From JAENVT01 sp963805445 (GTDB lineage: Bacteria > Actinomycetota > Acidimicrobiia > Acidimicrobiales > Ilumatobacteraceae), in contig CAWDUI010000047.1 of NCBI GenBank assembly GCA_963805445.1, positions 124,001-188,000 of the forward strand: 64,000 nucleotides of DNA. The letters run 5' to 3'. Numbering within the stretch: position 1 is the stretch's first letter; each line of letters starts with the position of its first letter. A model generated the notes under the pieces. The model worked only from the letters and a program-made list of their open reading frames with translations, was not told the origin of the DNA and made no database searches. Below are positions 26,691 to 36,418 of this stretch, in pieces. A program made the position numbers and the translations under genes.

Positions 26691-27377
26691 GTGAAGTCGA
26701 GGGTTCGAGTTGTGGCGCTGCTCGTGGGCATTGCGGCGCTCTGGGTGACGGCCGCCGCATTGCCGTCCGTCGCCTCGGCGACGACACCGCCGTCCACCAC
26801 GACCACAATCGTCGACGCACCGGTCGACGCCCCGATCGCCAGCACCTTTGCCGCGGCCGCCGAGGCGCTCGCCGCGGCCACCCGCGGCAGCAGCATTCAA
26901 GAAACACCAACACTGCCGCCACCACCCACCGAGGAGCCGACAACCACCGAGGTCGTGGCTCCGCCCGACACCGGCGTGCCGTACCTGTCGGGCATCGGGC
27001 GTCGAGTCGTCTACTCGAAGAACCAGATGCGCGTCTGGATCGTCGACAGCAACAACGTCACGGTGCGCACGTACCGGGTGTCGGGTCGCTTCGGCCAGCC
27101 GGACCCCGGCACCTACCACGTGTTCTCGCGCTCGGCGTACACCTGCAACATCGACCACCCGAACATCTGCATGAGGTTCATGGTTCGCTTTGCGCACGGT
27201 CCGCTGGGCGACAACATCGGCTTCCACGAGATCCCCAAGCGCGATGGGGTCCCGCTGCAGTCCGACGCCCAGCTGGGTCAGGCGCTGTCGGGCGGCTGCG
27301 TGCGCCAGGCCACCGCCGATGCGATGTACATGTGGGATTTCGCCGCAATCGGAACCACCGTGGTGGTCACCGACTAG
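26691..27377 (+). CDS. L,D-transpeptidase (YkuD) domain protein, secreted
   Basis: 228 residues from the GTG at 26691, chosen because an N-terminal signal peptide (VVALLVGIAALWVTAAALP) begins there. A Thr/Pro-rich linker leads to a YkuD domain: YSKNQMRVWIVDSNNVTVRT opens the fold, GFHEIPK holds the conserved histidine, and SGGCVRQATADAMYMWDF holds the catalytic cysteine in the S-x-G-C-V-R form. Such enzymes cross-link peptidoglycan 3-3 or attach proteins to it, outside the membrane. Converges with the MscS gene, overlapping by 11 bases. Confidence 0.8.
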   Translation: MKSRVRVVALLVGIAALWVTAAALPSVASATTPPSTTTTIVDAPVDAPIASTFAAAAEALAAATRGSSIQETPTLPPPPTEEPTTTEVVAPPDTGVPYLSGIGRRVVYSKNQMRVWIVDSNNVTVRTYRVSGRFGQPDPGTYHVFSRSAYTCNIDHPNICMRFMVRFAHGPLGDNIGFHEIPKRDGVPLQSDAQLGQALSGGCVRQATADAMYMWDFAAIGTTVVVTD

Positions 27378-28264
27378 AATCGGTCGATTCGGCGTCGCCC
27401 GATGGGATCGCGGTGCCGATCTGGGCGATGGTCGAGCGGGCGAGTGGTGGAGCGCGCAGCTCGCCTGCGTTGAACGCACCGAGCGCCAGAGCCCTCCACG
27501 CCCGGCGAACGTCCTCACGCCGTCCCGGCAACGTCGGCGCGGTCAGGCGGTAGACCAGGCGATCGTCACGCACATCGATCAGCCCGACGATCGGTCGCGT
27601 CGCCCGTGAGCGCCAACCCGGCCGACGGATCGTCGCGGAGCTTCCCACCGAGACGACGGGCGACCTCTTCCAACACACCGAGATCAGTGTCGCGGGCGAC
27701 TTCCAGATCGAGGAGCGCGATGGCCGACTTCGACAGGTTGGCAACGCGCGCAACGTTGCCGTGGGCGACGTGCCAGACCTTGCCTTCGACGTCACGCAGC
27801 CGGACGGCGCGCAGCGTGATCCGCTCGACCTGGCCGGTGGCGTACCCGATGTCGACCGTGTCACCAAGGCCGTACTGATCCTCGGCGAGCACGAACAATC
27901 CGCCGATCACGTCGCGGATCAGGGTCTGGGCGCCGAAGGCGACGGCGCCACCGATCACGGTGGCGGTGGCAATGACCCCACCGATGTTCACACCGAGCTC
28001 ACTGATGATCGTGATGACCGCCGTGCCCCAGACCACACCGACGACCGCCGACCGCAGCGCCGACGCCAAGGCGCGCTGCCGGGCATCGGCACGCGTGCGG
28101 TCGGTTCCCGGTAGCCCGATGGTTCGGCTCAGCAAGCGGCTCACCACGACGCGCAACACGATCGCGACCACGATCGCAACGACGATGATGGACAGAATTC
28201 GCAGCGGAGTCAGCAGGTGCAGTTCATCGAGTCGGTTGACCCAGGGAGGCCGCGACGTTGGCAC
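27367..28264 (-). CDS. MscS-family mechanosensitive channel, frame broken near 27600
   Basis: About 298 residues joined. Two or three membrane segments (LRILSIIVVAIVVAIVLRVV, VVGVVWGTAVITIISELGVN) precede the pore helix/beta-domain region TVIGGAVAFGAQTLIRDVIG and VEGKVWHVAHGNVARVANLS, signatures of MscS. It opens on membrane tension to relieve osmotic shock. An extra base near 27600 shifts the last 75 residues (VGLIDVRDDRLVYRLTAPTL onwards) to another frame. The GTG at 28264 is preceded at 6 bases by TATGGT. Confidence 0.75.
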
Positions 28265-28270
28265 GCTCCG

Positions 28271-28276
28271 ACCATA
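28271..28276 (-). promoter_or_regulatory. Putative -10 box (TATGGT) of the MscS gene
   Basis: Minus-strand TATGGT, 6 bases before the GTG at 28264, close to and divergent from the TAGCCT box at 28323. Confidence 0.4.
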
Positions 28277-28322
28277 GTCAACATCGTCGGTGGGGCGCTC
28301 TCCATCGCGACTGGCACGCCGC

Positions 28323-28328
28323 TAGCCT
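28323..28328 (+). promoter_or_regulatory. Putative -10 box (TAGCCT) of the LCP gene
   Basis: TAGCCT 9 bases before the ATG at 28338. Confidence 0.4.
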
Positions 28329-28337
28329 TGTCGACTC

Positions 28338-29667
28338 ATGGCCGACGCGGAACCGACAGAGCCCAAGCCGGAACCGACGGAGCCGAGGAACCAGCCGTTC
28401 CATGGTCACCACAGTGCGGGGCAGCGGCTGGTGCTGGTGGTCAACTGCGTGATCGTCCTGCTGTGCCTGGCGGGTGCGGTCGGACTGTTGATCGGCAAGA
28501 ACGCCGGAGAGAACGGCAAGAAGGTGGCGATCAACACGGGCACGACCCGTCCACCGGCGGGCCAGGGGCCGGACGTCACTGCGGCGCCGGGCCAGACCCT
28601 GCCCGGCGACACCGGTTCGCCGGAGGTCTTCCCCGAAGCGGATCCGGCAGCGATGAACTTCCTCGTGACCGGCGCCGACAACTCCACCGACAAGAGTTGC
28701 GTGCTCTTGGAAGACAAAGGCCCGCGCACCGGCGCGCGCAGTGACACGATCATGGTCATCCGCCTCGATCCGTCGACGAAGCGCTCCGCAGTCTTGTCGT
28801 TCCCCCGCGACCTGTGGGTCAAGATCCCCGGTCACGGAACGCAGCGGATCAACGGCGCATACCGGCGCAACGAGCCACAACTGCTGATCGACACGATCAA
28901 GGCCGAGTTCGACATCAACATCGATCACTTCATCCAGATCGACTTCTGCGCCTTCCAACGGCTCGTCAAGGCGATCGGCGGTGTCGGCGTTCCGCTGCCA
29001 TACCCGGTCCGCGACGCCTCCACCGGACTCAATGTGCTCGAAGCGGGATGCCACACATTCGAAGGCGATGAAGCGTTGAAGTACGTGCGCTCACGACACT
29101 TCGAGTATCAGGACGAGCAAGGCAAGTGGCACGAGGACCCGTCATCGGATCTCGGTCGAATCGCCCGCCAGCAGGATTTCCTGCGGCGCACACTGACCGC
29201 GGCGCTGAAGAACGGCGTGTTGAAGCCGAAGATCATCAGCAGCCTGTATGCCTCGTATCGCGACGATCTCGTGATCGACACGGGCATGACCATCGACAAG
29301 ATGATCGAGTTCGTCGGCGTCGTGCGCAAGGTCACGGCGTCGGCCATCCGCACCTACCAGATCGAAGCCACGAACAAGACGATCAGTGGCAACGCCGTCC
29401 TGATCTGGCACAAGGATTCGGCGAACATGAAAGCGATCCTCAACATCTTCCGCGGACTCGCGCCGCTGGCCGACGCGCCCGAGCAGCACGTCGACCCGGC
29501 CACGACACCGCCCGCGCCGACGACCACCGTGAAGTCGGCGGAGCCAACCGGTGAGCACCGCAGTGCCGGCGACTTCCGACACGACAGCAGTGGTCACGGG
29601 CGACACGGCGCCCCTGTCGAACGCACCGAAGACGGCCATCGTGCCGGACCCGGCGCTGGAGTGCTGA
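28338..29667 (+). CDS. LytR-CpsA-Psr (LCP) family cell-wall glycopolymer ligase, frame broken near 29545
   Basis: About 442 residues. A Pro/Glu-rich cytoplasmic N-terminus precedes one membrane segment (LVLVVNCVIVLLCLAGAVGL), then an extracytoplasmic LCP domain: NFLVTGADNST, RSDTIMVIRLDPSTKRSAVL, SFPRDLWVKIPG, RINGAYRRNEP, LKYVRSRHFEY and LGRIARQQDFL contain the conserved Arg and Asp residues that bind polyprenyl pyrophosphate. LCP proteins attach teichoic-acid-like or arabinogalactan-type polymers to peptidoglycan. After about residue 402 the frame is lost. A shift of one base gives a Thr/Pro-rich tail ending at 29667, more natural than the His/Arg-rich alternative to 29723. Confidence 0.8.
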
Positions 29668-29681
29668 CAGCGGGACCTCGG

Positions 29682-31531
29682 TCAGCGTTCGAGCACCGTA
29701 GCGAGCGCCTCGACGATCTGTGACGGGCCCGACACCGTCGCGACCCGGACGCCGCAGCGGCGGGCCAGGCTGAGCGCTTCGTCGCAATCCTGGTCCGGTG
29801 CGACGATCACCAGCTCCGGCAACGCTGCGGCCGCGGCGGGAGCGTCGCCGTCGACCGTCGCCCGACAGTCGCTGAGCAGGATCACGATCTTGCGGGATGC
29901 CCGGCTGCGCCCCAACTGATCGCCCGCCGCACGCAAGGCGCCGGCCAGATCGGTCGTACCGTGCCCGCGCAGCGCCAGCAGATCGGTGACCACCTGCGTG
30001 CTCGGCTTGTCGGCATCCTGACTCTTCACTGCGATCACGTCGTGGCCGAAGGCAAGCACGCTGTAGCTGCGCGGCGAGCGCATGGCCACTGCCGCACCAG
30101 CGATGGCGGCAGTCGCGAGCGGTGATCCTCCCATCGAGCCGCTGCGGTCGACCACCAGGCACAGCGCCGTGTCGGGCGTCGCCCACGCCCTGATGCGGAG
30201 GCGCTCGGCGTCGACCGCGGCGCCACCGGCGATCGATTCGGCGATCGCGTCGAAGCTGGCATCGAGATCGAGGTCACCTCCGTCTGGTCGGTACGGCTGG
30301 CCGATGAGCTTGCCGACACCACGGCGAGATGGCCGGACCGCGGCGGGCGACGATCCAAGAACAGCTGCGCCGCCAACTGCGTGGCCTTGTCGCGGAGCCG
30401 CTGGTCGGTCGCCGCGGTCAGGTCGGCCAGCAGGGCCAGAGTTGCGTCGGGATCGTCGACGAGTCCCTGCTGCACCTCGGCATCGTCGAGCTCGCCGACG
30501 TCGGGCGACATCTGTTGGAAGCGCGGGTTGCGGGCAAGCTCGCGACGCGAGGTCGTCCGCCGGCGCGATTGGGCGATTGCGCCGTCGGCCTGGGCGGCTT
30601 CCTGTGCTACCAGGCTCGGCGCGCGGCCCCGTCCGGGGCTGCCACTTTTCCCGATTCGTCCGGCTGCCCCGTCGAAGACCCGGCACCACAGCTCGGTGAC
30701 GATCGACTCGGCACTCCGGGACACGCCCTCGCGTAGACGCAATCGACCCGACAAGGCGACGATCGCGCTCGTCGAGCCCGACATCGAACGCCGTCGTCGT
30801 GGAGTGCCGCAGCGGCGCCAGCGACGCTGCCACCGCGGCGATGTCGATGGCCCCGCGCACCGACGAGCCGATGCGCACGTCGGGATGGGTTCGCGTGCGA
30901 GGCGAACGACTTCGACCACGTTGGCGAGCCACGCCGGTTCGGGCGCCGGGTCGGTCGACCTGACGACGATTGCCTGCTCGTCTGGGGCCGATTGGTAGTC
31001 GACCGACAACCGGCACACACGGTCGTAGACCGCGCTGCTGATCCGTGCCGTGCCGATGACGTCGAAGGGGTTCATCGCTGCCACCAACCGGAACCCGGGC
31101 TCGGCCGCCACTCTGCCGAGGCGCGGCACATGCAACTCGCGCTCGCTCATCACGGTGATCAGCACGTTGAGCGTCTCTTCCGGAATGCGATTGATCTCTT
31201 CGATGTACAGCAACGAGCCGTCGCGCATGGCCGACACCAGCGGGCCATCGACGAACACGTCGGGGTCGTAGCCATCGGCCAACACCCTGGCGGGATCGAA
31301 ATGGCCGACCAGACGAGCCGGTGTCAGCTCGGCGTTGCCCTCGACGAACTCGAAGCCGAAGCCCAGCTCATCGGCAACCGCCCGCAGCAAGGTGCTCTTG
31401 CCGGTGCCCGGCGGGCCCTCGAGCAGCACATGACGATCCGCGGCCAACGCGGCAACGACCAACTCGACTTCTCGCTCACGCCCGACAACGCGGCCCAACA
31501 CCCGCTCGACCAGCGCAGCGGCGTCAGCCAT
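29682..31531 (-). CDS. MoxR-type AAA+ ATPase fused to a VWA domain, at least three frame breaks
   Basis: About 615 residues joined. The N-terminal AAA+ domain has Walker A LLEGPPGTGKSTLLRAV (about 37-53), Walker B GSLLYIEEINRIPEETL and the MoxR-type AAMNPFDVIGTARIS. The middle (GRLRLREGVSRSAESIVTEL, then an Arg/Ala/Asp-rich linker) leads to a VWA domain with the MIDAS motif LCLVVDRSGSMGGSPLATAA. No stop is seen between the parts in the coding frame, so a single polypeptide like the magnesium-chelatase D subunit layout is likely; frame breaks near 30890, 30760 and 30330 limit certainty. MoxR-VWA pairs act as metallo-enzyme or cofactor-insertion chaperones. The start is 3 bases after the stop of the NDMA-type alcohol dehydrogenase, suggesting it serves that enzyme. 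Confidence 0.65.
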
Positions 31532-31534
31532 GGT

Positions 31535-32659
31535 TCACTCGTACACCAGCACGCCGCGGATGTTCTTGCCCGCGTTCATGTCCGCGTAGCCGTCGTTGAT
31601 GCCCTCGAGCGGGTACGTGCGAGTGACCAGCCCGTCGAGATCGAGTTGGCCCTGCGTGAACAGCTCCATCAACATCGGGATGTCTTTGCGCATGTTGGCC
31701 GAGCCGAACAGCGACCCGATCAGCTGCTTCTCCTGCAGGGTCAACAACGCAGCGGGAATCGAGATCGCCTGCTCTGACGTCGGGTGGATGTTGGTGATGA
31801 CGATCTTGCTGCCCTTGCTGGCCAGCCAGAAGGCCTGACCCAGCGCCTCGCCGTTGCCGACGCCCATGGTCATGATGACCTTGTTGAAGCCACGGTTCCA
31901 GGTGCTGCTGGCCAGGTCGCCGAGCGCATCGTTGATCGACGCGTACGTGTGCGTGGCACCGAACTCCATGGCCTTCTCGCGCTTGAACTCGACAGGATCG
32001 ATCGCCGCGATCACCCGCGCTCCCGCCAGCTTGGCGCCCTGGATCGCGTTGGAGCCGATGCCGCCGGCGCCGACGACTGCGACCATGTCGCCGGGTTGCA
32101 CCTGGGCCGCGTACACGGCCGAGCCCCAACCGGTGACCACGCCGCAGCCCAGCAGGCAGGCGCGATCGAGTGGCCATTCCTTTTCGATCTTCACACAACT
32201 GGCCTCGTTGGTGACCGTGTGGTGGGCGAACGTGCCGAGCCCGCCGATCGCCAACTTGAGATCCTGCCCACGGGCGTGATGGCGGCTCGTGCCGTCCGAC
32301 AGCTGCAACCCTGTGGCAGTGGTTGCACCGAGATCACACAGGTTCGAGTGGCCCGACGCACAGCTCGGGCACTTGCCGCACGCCGGCAAGAAGGAGAACA
32401 CGACATGGTCGCCGACCTGGAGCGATGTGACCCCGGGGCCGACCTCCATGACGACGCCGGCACCCTCGTGGCCGCCGATGCACGGCGGCTCGCCGGTGAC
32501 GCCCGCCAGATCGCCCGTGACGATGTGCTCGTCGCTGTGGCACATCCCGCTGGCGGCCAACTTCACCAGCACTTCGCCGGCCTTCGGTGGGTCGAGGTCG
32601 ATCTCCTCCACGCTCCACGGCGTGTTCCGCTCCCACAGGATCGCAGCCTTCGTCTTCAC
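31535..32659 (-). CDS. NDMA-dependent (mycofactocin-associated) zinc alcohol dehydrogenase
   Basis: 374 residues from the GTG at 32659. Medium-chain dehydrogenase with catalytic zinc ligands in ASGMCHSDEHI, IGGHEGAGVV, and the structural-zinc cysteines in ACGKCPSCASGHSNLCDLG. The Rossmann motif is VAVVGAGGIGSNAIQGAKLA. KTKAAILWERNTPWSVEEID, AIDPVEFKREKAMEFGATHT and GINDGYADMNAGKNIRGVLV closely follow the Rxyl_3153/NDMA-dependent ADH group (TIGR03989), whose tightly bound nicotinamide is re-oxidised by mycofactocin or by the artificial acceptor NDMA. mftABC lies 2.1 kb away on the other strand, supporting this. It heads an operon with the AAA-VWA gene. Confidence 0.85.
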   Translation of the reverse strand: MKTKAAILWERNTPWSVEEIDLDPPKAGEVLVKLAASGMCHSDEHIVTGDLAGVTGEPPCIGGHEGAGVVMEVGPGVTSLQVGDHVVFSFLPACGKCPSCASGHSNLCDLGATTATGLQLSDGTSRHHARGQDLKLAIGGLGTFAHHTVTNEASCVKIEKEWPLDRACLLGCGVVTGWGSAVYAAQVQPGDMVAVVGAGGIGSNAIQGAKLAGARVIAAIDPVEFKREKAMEFGATHTYASINDALGDLASSTWNRGFNKVIMTMGVGNGEALGQAFWLASKGSKIVITNIHPTSEQAISIPAALLTLQEKQLIGSLFGSANMRKDIPMLMELFTQGQLDLDGLVTRTYPLEGINDGYADMNAGKNIRGVLVYE

Positions 32660-32704
32660 AGCAAACCCCCATGTCGTACGTGTGTGCCGCCGACCATAGC
32701 GGCA

Positions 32705-32725
32705 GGATGCATTCACACAGCATCC
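32705..32725 (-). promoter_or_regulatory. Inverted repeat upstream of the alcohol dehydrogenase
   Basis: GGATGC, 9 bases, GCATCC at 46-66 bases upstream of the GTG, between helicase stop and dehydrogenase start. A possible operator; arms are short, so tentative. Confidence 0.3.
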
Positions 32726-32762
32726 GTGAGAGACCCGAAATCGGTGCGCTCGTTGCGGCGCG

Positions 32763-34691
32763 TCAGTCCTCGCTGCCGGAGATCTGCAACGAGAGCTGAT
32801 GAGGTGGCAGCGCGTCGCCGACGAGATGCAAGACCTGCACGGCGCGTGTCATTGCCACGTACAACAGCCGCGCACCGAGAGCCGACCCGTCGAAGATCTG
32901 GTGGGCGTTGACCACGACGACGCCATCGAACTCGAGCCCCTTCACGGCCTCGGCGGTGAACACCGGCACATCACCATGGGCCAGATCATGCACATGGTCG
33001 ACCATTCGCAGGTCATGTGCAGCCAGCGACTCGGCGATTGCCGCGTGCAGAGCCGCGGGCGCCACCACCCCGGTGTTGTGATGTCGATGTCGCACCGCGG
33101 TGACCTCAGAGGCGACCGCCTCGAACAGCGCTGAGGGGTCGACCACACGCACGACCGGTGCCGTGCCTTCGAGCCGAACGCTGCGGCTCGGCTCGCTGGA
33201 GACGTCGGTGTAGGGCAGCAGCCGGTTGGCTGCGTCGAGGATCGGGCCCGGCACGCGATACCCGATCGTCAGCACGGCGACCTCGGCTGCAGTCGCCCGG
33301 ATGTGGCCCAGTGCTTGCCCCCAGTCCTGCTGGCCGGCCGGAGTCGTGGACTGGGCGAGATCTCCCAAGATCGTCATCGACCCCTGTGGGCTACGACGAC
33401 CGATCACCCGCAACGACACTGCCGAGTGATCCTGTGCCTCGTCGACGACCACGTGACCGAACGTGAACGGGGTGCCATTGAGCATCGAATTGGCCTCGTC
33501 GACCAGGAACTGATCGGCGACCGTCCACCTCCGGCGCTTGCCCGACGGACCCGGCAGCATCTTGTCGACCATCCGAATCGGCTGCTGCATCGGCCAGGCC
33601 TTGGCAACTGCGGCGCGGAGCTCCGCCGAGCGCTCCCACACATCGTCGCGACCGGTGCGTCGCAACAGCTCGTTCTGCACCAGACCCTTCAACCCGTCGC
33701 GCCGCCGGTTCACCGGTGTGACGCCATCGAGCGCCTGGTCGACCCAGCCGGAGAACTCCTCGGCGGTGACGGTCAGCGTGCGCGCCCCGATCGGCAGCCG
33801 CAGGTCATCGATCGGGCGAACGACGTGAGCGACGCTGGCAGCAGCGAGCTGGTCGAGCATCTCCGGCGCGCCCTTCCAGCGTCGCGTCGGGTCGTCGTCG
33901 ACGCCGGTGATCTCGACCTTGGGCACGCAGATGTCGAGCGCTGTGCGCTGCTGGACGAAGCGCTCGCCGAGTGAGGGCAACACGTTGGCGATGTAGTCGA
34001 GGAACACCGTGTTCGGTCCGACGACCAACACGCCGTTGCGCGACAGCCGGCGACGATGCTCGAACAGCAAGAACGCGGCACGGTGCAATCCGACGGCGGT
34101 CTTGCCGGTGCCCGGGCCGCCTTGCACCACGAGGCATTGGTCGAGGGGTGCCCGGATGACCACGTCTTGCTCGGCCTGGATCGTGGCAACGATCTCGCGC
34201 ATCGCACCGGTGCGCGCTGCGCCGATCTCGGCGAGCACCGGATCGGGCACGCCGGTCGCTGCCGCAGAGTCGGGATCATCGAGTTGCTCGTCGAGGTACG
34301 CCGACAGATCGCCCTCGACCATCGTGAACCGTCGTCGATGGCTCAGGCCCAGCGGGTCGACACCCGTCGCCCGGTAGAACGGGGCGGCGATCGGCGCCCG
34401 CCAGTCGACGACAACTGGGTCGTGGGCATCGTCTTCGATGTGCCGCCGGCCGATGTACCAGCGGTCCTTGTGCTCATCGATGATGCGACCGAAGAAGTCG
34501 CCCGCGCCGGGGCTGTGGAGATCTTCGAGCGCTTCGGCCACGGTCACCTCGACGTACTCCGAGGTGATCTCGTCGGCCGATGCCGACGGGTCGACGGCCC
34601 GGAATCGCTGGATCATCGAATCACGGCATCGCCGGGCGAACGAGAGGTGGTCACGTTCGACTGCAAGTTCGGGGAACAGGTCAGCGTCCAC
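32763..34691 (-). CDS. HelD/UvrD-like superfamily I helicase
   Basis: 642 residues from the GTG at 34691, chosen because TAGAGT lies 10 bases upstream and the family-like sequence (FPELAVERDHLSFARRC) starts there; an ATG at 34784 in the same frame would overlap mftA. SF1 motifs: Walker A LVVQGGPGTGKTAVGLHRAA, motif II VVVDEAQDHSAVSL, motif III GSMTILGDLAQST, motif VI-like RLLYVAMTRAVQVLHLVGD. The segment RWYIGRRHIEDDAHDPVVVD with WRAPIAAPFYRATGVDP is typical of actinobacterial HelD proteins, which remove stalled RNA polymerase. Intact, unlike most of its neighbours. Located between mftA and the dehydrogenase operon, transcribed away from mftA. Confidence 0.8.
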   Translation of the reverse strand: MDADLFPELAVERDHLSFARRCRDSMIQRFRAVDPSASADEITSEYVEVTVAEALEDLHSPGAGDFFGRIIDEHKDRWYIGRRHIEDDAHDPVVVDWRAPIAAPFYRATGVDPLGLSHRRRFTMVEGDLSAYLDEQLDDPDSAAATGVPDPVLAEIGAARTGAMREIVATIQAEQDVVIRAPLDQCLVVQGGPGTGKTAVGLHRAAFLLFEHRRRLSRNGVLVVGPNTVFLDYIANVLPSLGERFVQQRTALDICVPKVEITGVDDDPTRRWKGAPEMLDQLAAASVAHVVRPIDDLRLPIGARTLTVTAEEFSGWVDQALDGVTPVNRRRDGLKGLVQNELLRRTGRDDVWERSAELRAAVAKAWPMQQPIRMVDKMLPGPSGKRRRWTVADQFLVDEANSMLNGTPFTFGHVVVDEAQDHSAVSLRVIGRRSPQGSMTILGDLAQSTTPAGQQDWGQALGHIRATAAEVAVLTIGYRVPGPILDAANRLLPYTDVSSEPSRSVRLEGTAPVVRVVDPSALFEAVASEVTAVRHRHHNTGVVAPAALHAAIAESLAAHDLRMVDHVHDLAHGDVPVFTAEAVKGLEFDGVVVVNAHQIFDGSALGARLLYVAMTRAVQVLHLVGDALPPHQLSLQISGSED

Positions 34692-34768
34692 GGGGTCGCC
34701 AACTCTATCCGACCACACCGGCGCTCCATCCGCCGCCACCGCCCATCCCAGCGCTGAGCGGGAGCCAC

Positions 34769-34774
34769 TACGAT
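34769..34774 (+). promoter_or_regulatory. Putative -10 box (TACGAT) of mftA
   Basis: TACGAT 8 bases before the mftA ATG at 34783. Confidence 0.4.
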
Positions 34775-34782
34775 GCTGGGTC

Positions 34783-34887
34783 ATGGAGAACGAAGACGTC
34801 GTTGATGAGCTCGCTGACGAGGCGGCGATCGAGGAAGAGCTGCTGATCGAGGAGATCTCGATCGACGGCATGTGCGGCGTGTACTGA
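34783..34887 (+). CDS. mftA: Mycofactocin precursor peptide
   Basis: 34 residues, too short for most gene callers. An acidic leader (MENEDVVDELADEAAIEEEL) ends in the invariant MftA tail IDGMCGVY. In the known pathway MftC oxidatively decarboxylates and cross-links the terminal Val-Tyr, which is then released and glycosylated to give the redox cofactor mycofactocin. The end overlaps the mftB start. The ATG is preceded by a leaderless-type -10 box. The identification is firm because the C-terminal octapeptide is exact and the two next genes are MftB- and MftC-like. Confidence 0.93.
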   Translation: MENEDVVDELADEAAIEEELLIEEISIDGMCGVY

Positions 34888-35165
34888 ACTTGTCGCTGCT
34901 CGACACGCCGTTGCAACTCGACCCGCAGGTCGCGTTGCGGCCAGAGCCGTTCGGCGCGCTCGCCTACCACTACGGCACCCGCCGCCTCGTGTTCCTGAAG
35001 GATCGCGACGTCGTCGCCGTCGCCAGGGCCCTCGATGCACACCCGTCGCTGTCGGCTGCGCTGCGTGCCTGCAACGTTGCCGAGTCGCGTTGGCCGTCAT
35101 TCGCCAAGGCGTTCGCCTCGCTCAACGAATCGGAGATCGTCCGTGAGCGCCCACTCGCTGGTTGA
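34872..35165 (+). CDS. mftB: Mycofactocin precursor-binding chaperone
   Basis: 97 residues from the GTG at 34872, overlapping the last codons of mftA; a TTG at 34890 just after the mftA stop is an alternative. PqqD-like winged-helix recognition protein: LDTPLQLDPQVALRPEPFGA, then YHYGTRRLVFLKDRDVVAVA, as in MftB proteins that present MftA to MftC. Overlaps mftC by 23 bases. No frame damage. Confidence 0.85.
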   Translation: MRRVLNLSLLDTPLQLDPQVALRPEPFGALAYHYGTRRLVFLKDRDVVAVARALDAHPSLSAALRACNVAESRWPSFAKAFASLNESEIVRERPLAG

Positions 35166-36259
35166 GCAACTCAAGCACGGGTTGGATGCTCCCATCTGCC
35201 TCACGTGGGAGCTGACGTACGCCTGCAACCTGCAGTGCGTGCACTGCCTCTCCTCGAGCGGCCGGCGCGACCCTCGGGAGCTGACCACTGCGGAAGCCAA
35301 GCGCGTGCTCGACGAGCTCCGCGACCTGCAGGTCTTCTACATCAACATCGGCGGTGGCGAACCGATGGTGCGGCGGCGACTTCTTCGAGCTCGTCGAGTA
35401 CGCCATCGGCAACGGCGTCGGCGTGAAGTTCTCCACCAACGGCACGTACATCGACGTCGCCAACGCTCGCCGTTTGGCGGCGATGGACTACCTCGACGTG
35501 CAGATCAGCATCGACGGGGTCGATGCGCGGACCAACGACGCGCTTCGCGGCACCGGCTCGTACACCACCGCACGCCGAGCGATGGACAACCTCGCCGCCG
35601 CCGATTTCGGTCCGTTCAAGATCAGCGTCGTCGTGACTCGCCACAACGTCGATCAGCTCGACGGGTTCAAAGCACTGGCCGACTCGTATGGCGCGCAGCT
35701 GCGCATCACCCGGCTGCGACCCAGTGGGCGGGGTGCTGACACGTGGCACGACCTGCACCCGACCAACACCCAGCAACGGCAGATCTACGAATGGCTGCTT
35801 GCCAAGGGCGAGACCGTGCTGACCGGCGACTCGTTCTTCCACCTCAACGCGCTCGGCGAGGCGCTGCCCGGCCTGAACATGTGCGGTGCCGGGCGTGTCG
35901 TCTGCCTGATCGACCCGATCGGCGACGTCTACGCCTGCCCGTTCGTGATCCACGAGCAGTTCAAGGCCGGTTCGGTGCGCGAGACCGGTGGGTTTGCCGA
36001 GATCTGGAAGCACAGTGACCTGTTCCTCGAGCTGCGTCAGCCACAATCGGCGGGCGCCTGCGCCAGTTGCGGGAGCTACGACGCATGCCAAGGCGGCTGC
36101 ATGGCTGCCAAGTTCTTCACCGGGCTGCCGCTCGACGGGCCCGATCCCGAATGCGTCCGCGGCGCGGCCGACGTGGCCCTCGGTGCGGTGCCCATCGAGC
36201 TGACACCCCGACCCTCGCCGGATCACTCCCACCGCAAGACCGCAGCGCTCACGTCCTGA
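35143..36259 (+). CDS. mftC: Mycofactocin radical SAM maturase, frame broken near 35370
   Basis: About 371 residues joined. TYACNLQCVHCLSSSG carries the radical SAM CxxxCxxC motif, and NIGGGEPMVR the SAM-binding GGE segment. The C-terminal SPASM domain has cysteines in GLNMCGAGRVVCLIDPIGDV and ACASCGSYDACQGGCMAAKF for auxiliary clusters. It decarboxylates and cyclises the C-terminal Val-Tyr of MftA. One extra C after ATGGTGCGG (about 35373) breaks the frame. Removing it gives EPMVRGDFFELVEYA, in line with the family. GTG start inside mftB. mftD, mftE and mftF are not in the window. Confidence 0.9.
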
Positions 36260-36299
36260 TCAATCGCGCACGGTGAACACAGCGGCGCCCGGTCCGTGA

Positions 36300-36416
36300 G
36301 TGTCACGATCCCGTGCGAGTCCCGTCCTGCGGGTTCAACGCCACCTGGGTACCTCGACCACGCTGGACGAGGCGTTGCTCGGACGGTCCTTCGAGGTCGA
36401 GTTCTGGCTGCCGTAA
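36300..36416 (+). CDS. Short ORF between mftC and plsY
   Basis: 38 residues from a GTG at 36300 to TAA at 36414. The tail TTLDEALLGRSFEVEFWLP looks protein-like (acidic and hydrophobic, unlike the Arg-rich shadows in other frames) and the stop is 2 bases before the plsY start. It may be a small protein or the end of a larger gene whose 5' part was lost or frame-broken, as a TGA lies just upstream. I recognise no family. Confidence 0.35.
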   Translation: MSRSRASPVLRVQRHLGTSTTLDEALLGRSFEVEFWLP

Positions 36417-36418
36417 GG

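Noticed and set aside
24599..26896. 765-residue minus-strand ORF opposite valS
   Set aside because: Mirror of valS codons with no motifs; typical antisense ORF in GC-rich coding DNA.
36300..36416. mftD/mftE remnant between mftC and plsY
   Set aside because: The 38-residue tail has no match to lactate-dehydrogenase-like MftD or creatininase-like MftE motifs that I can recognise.
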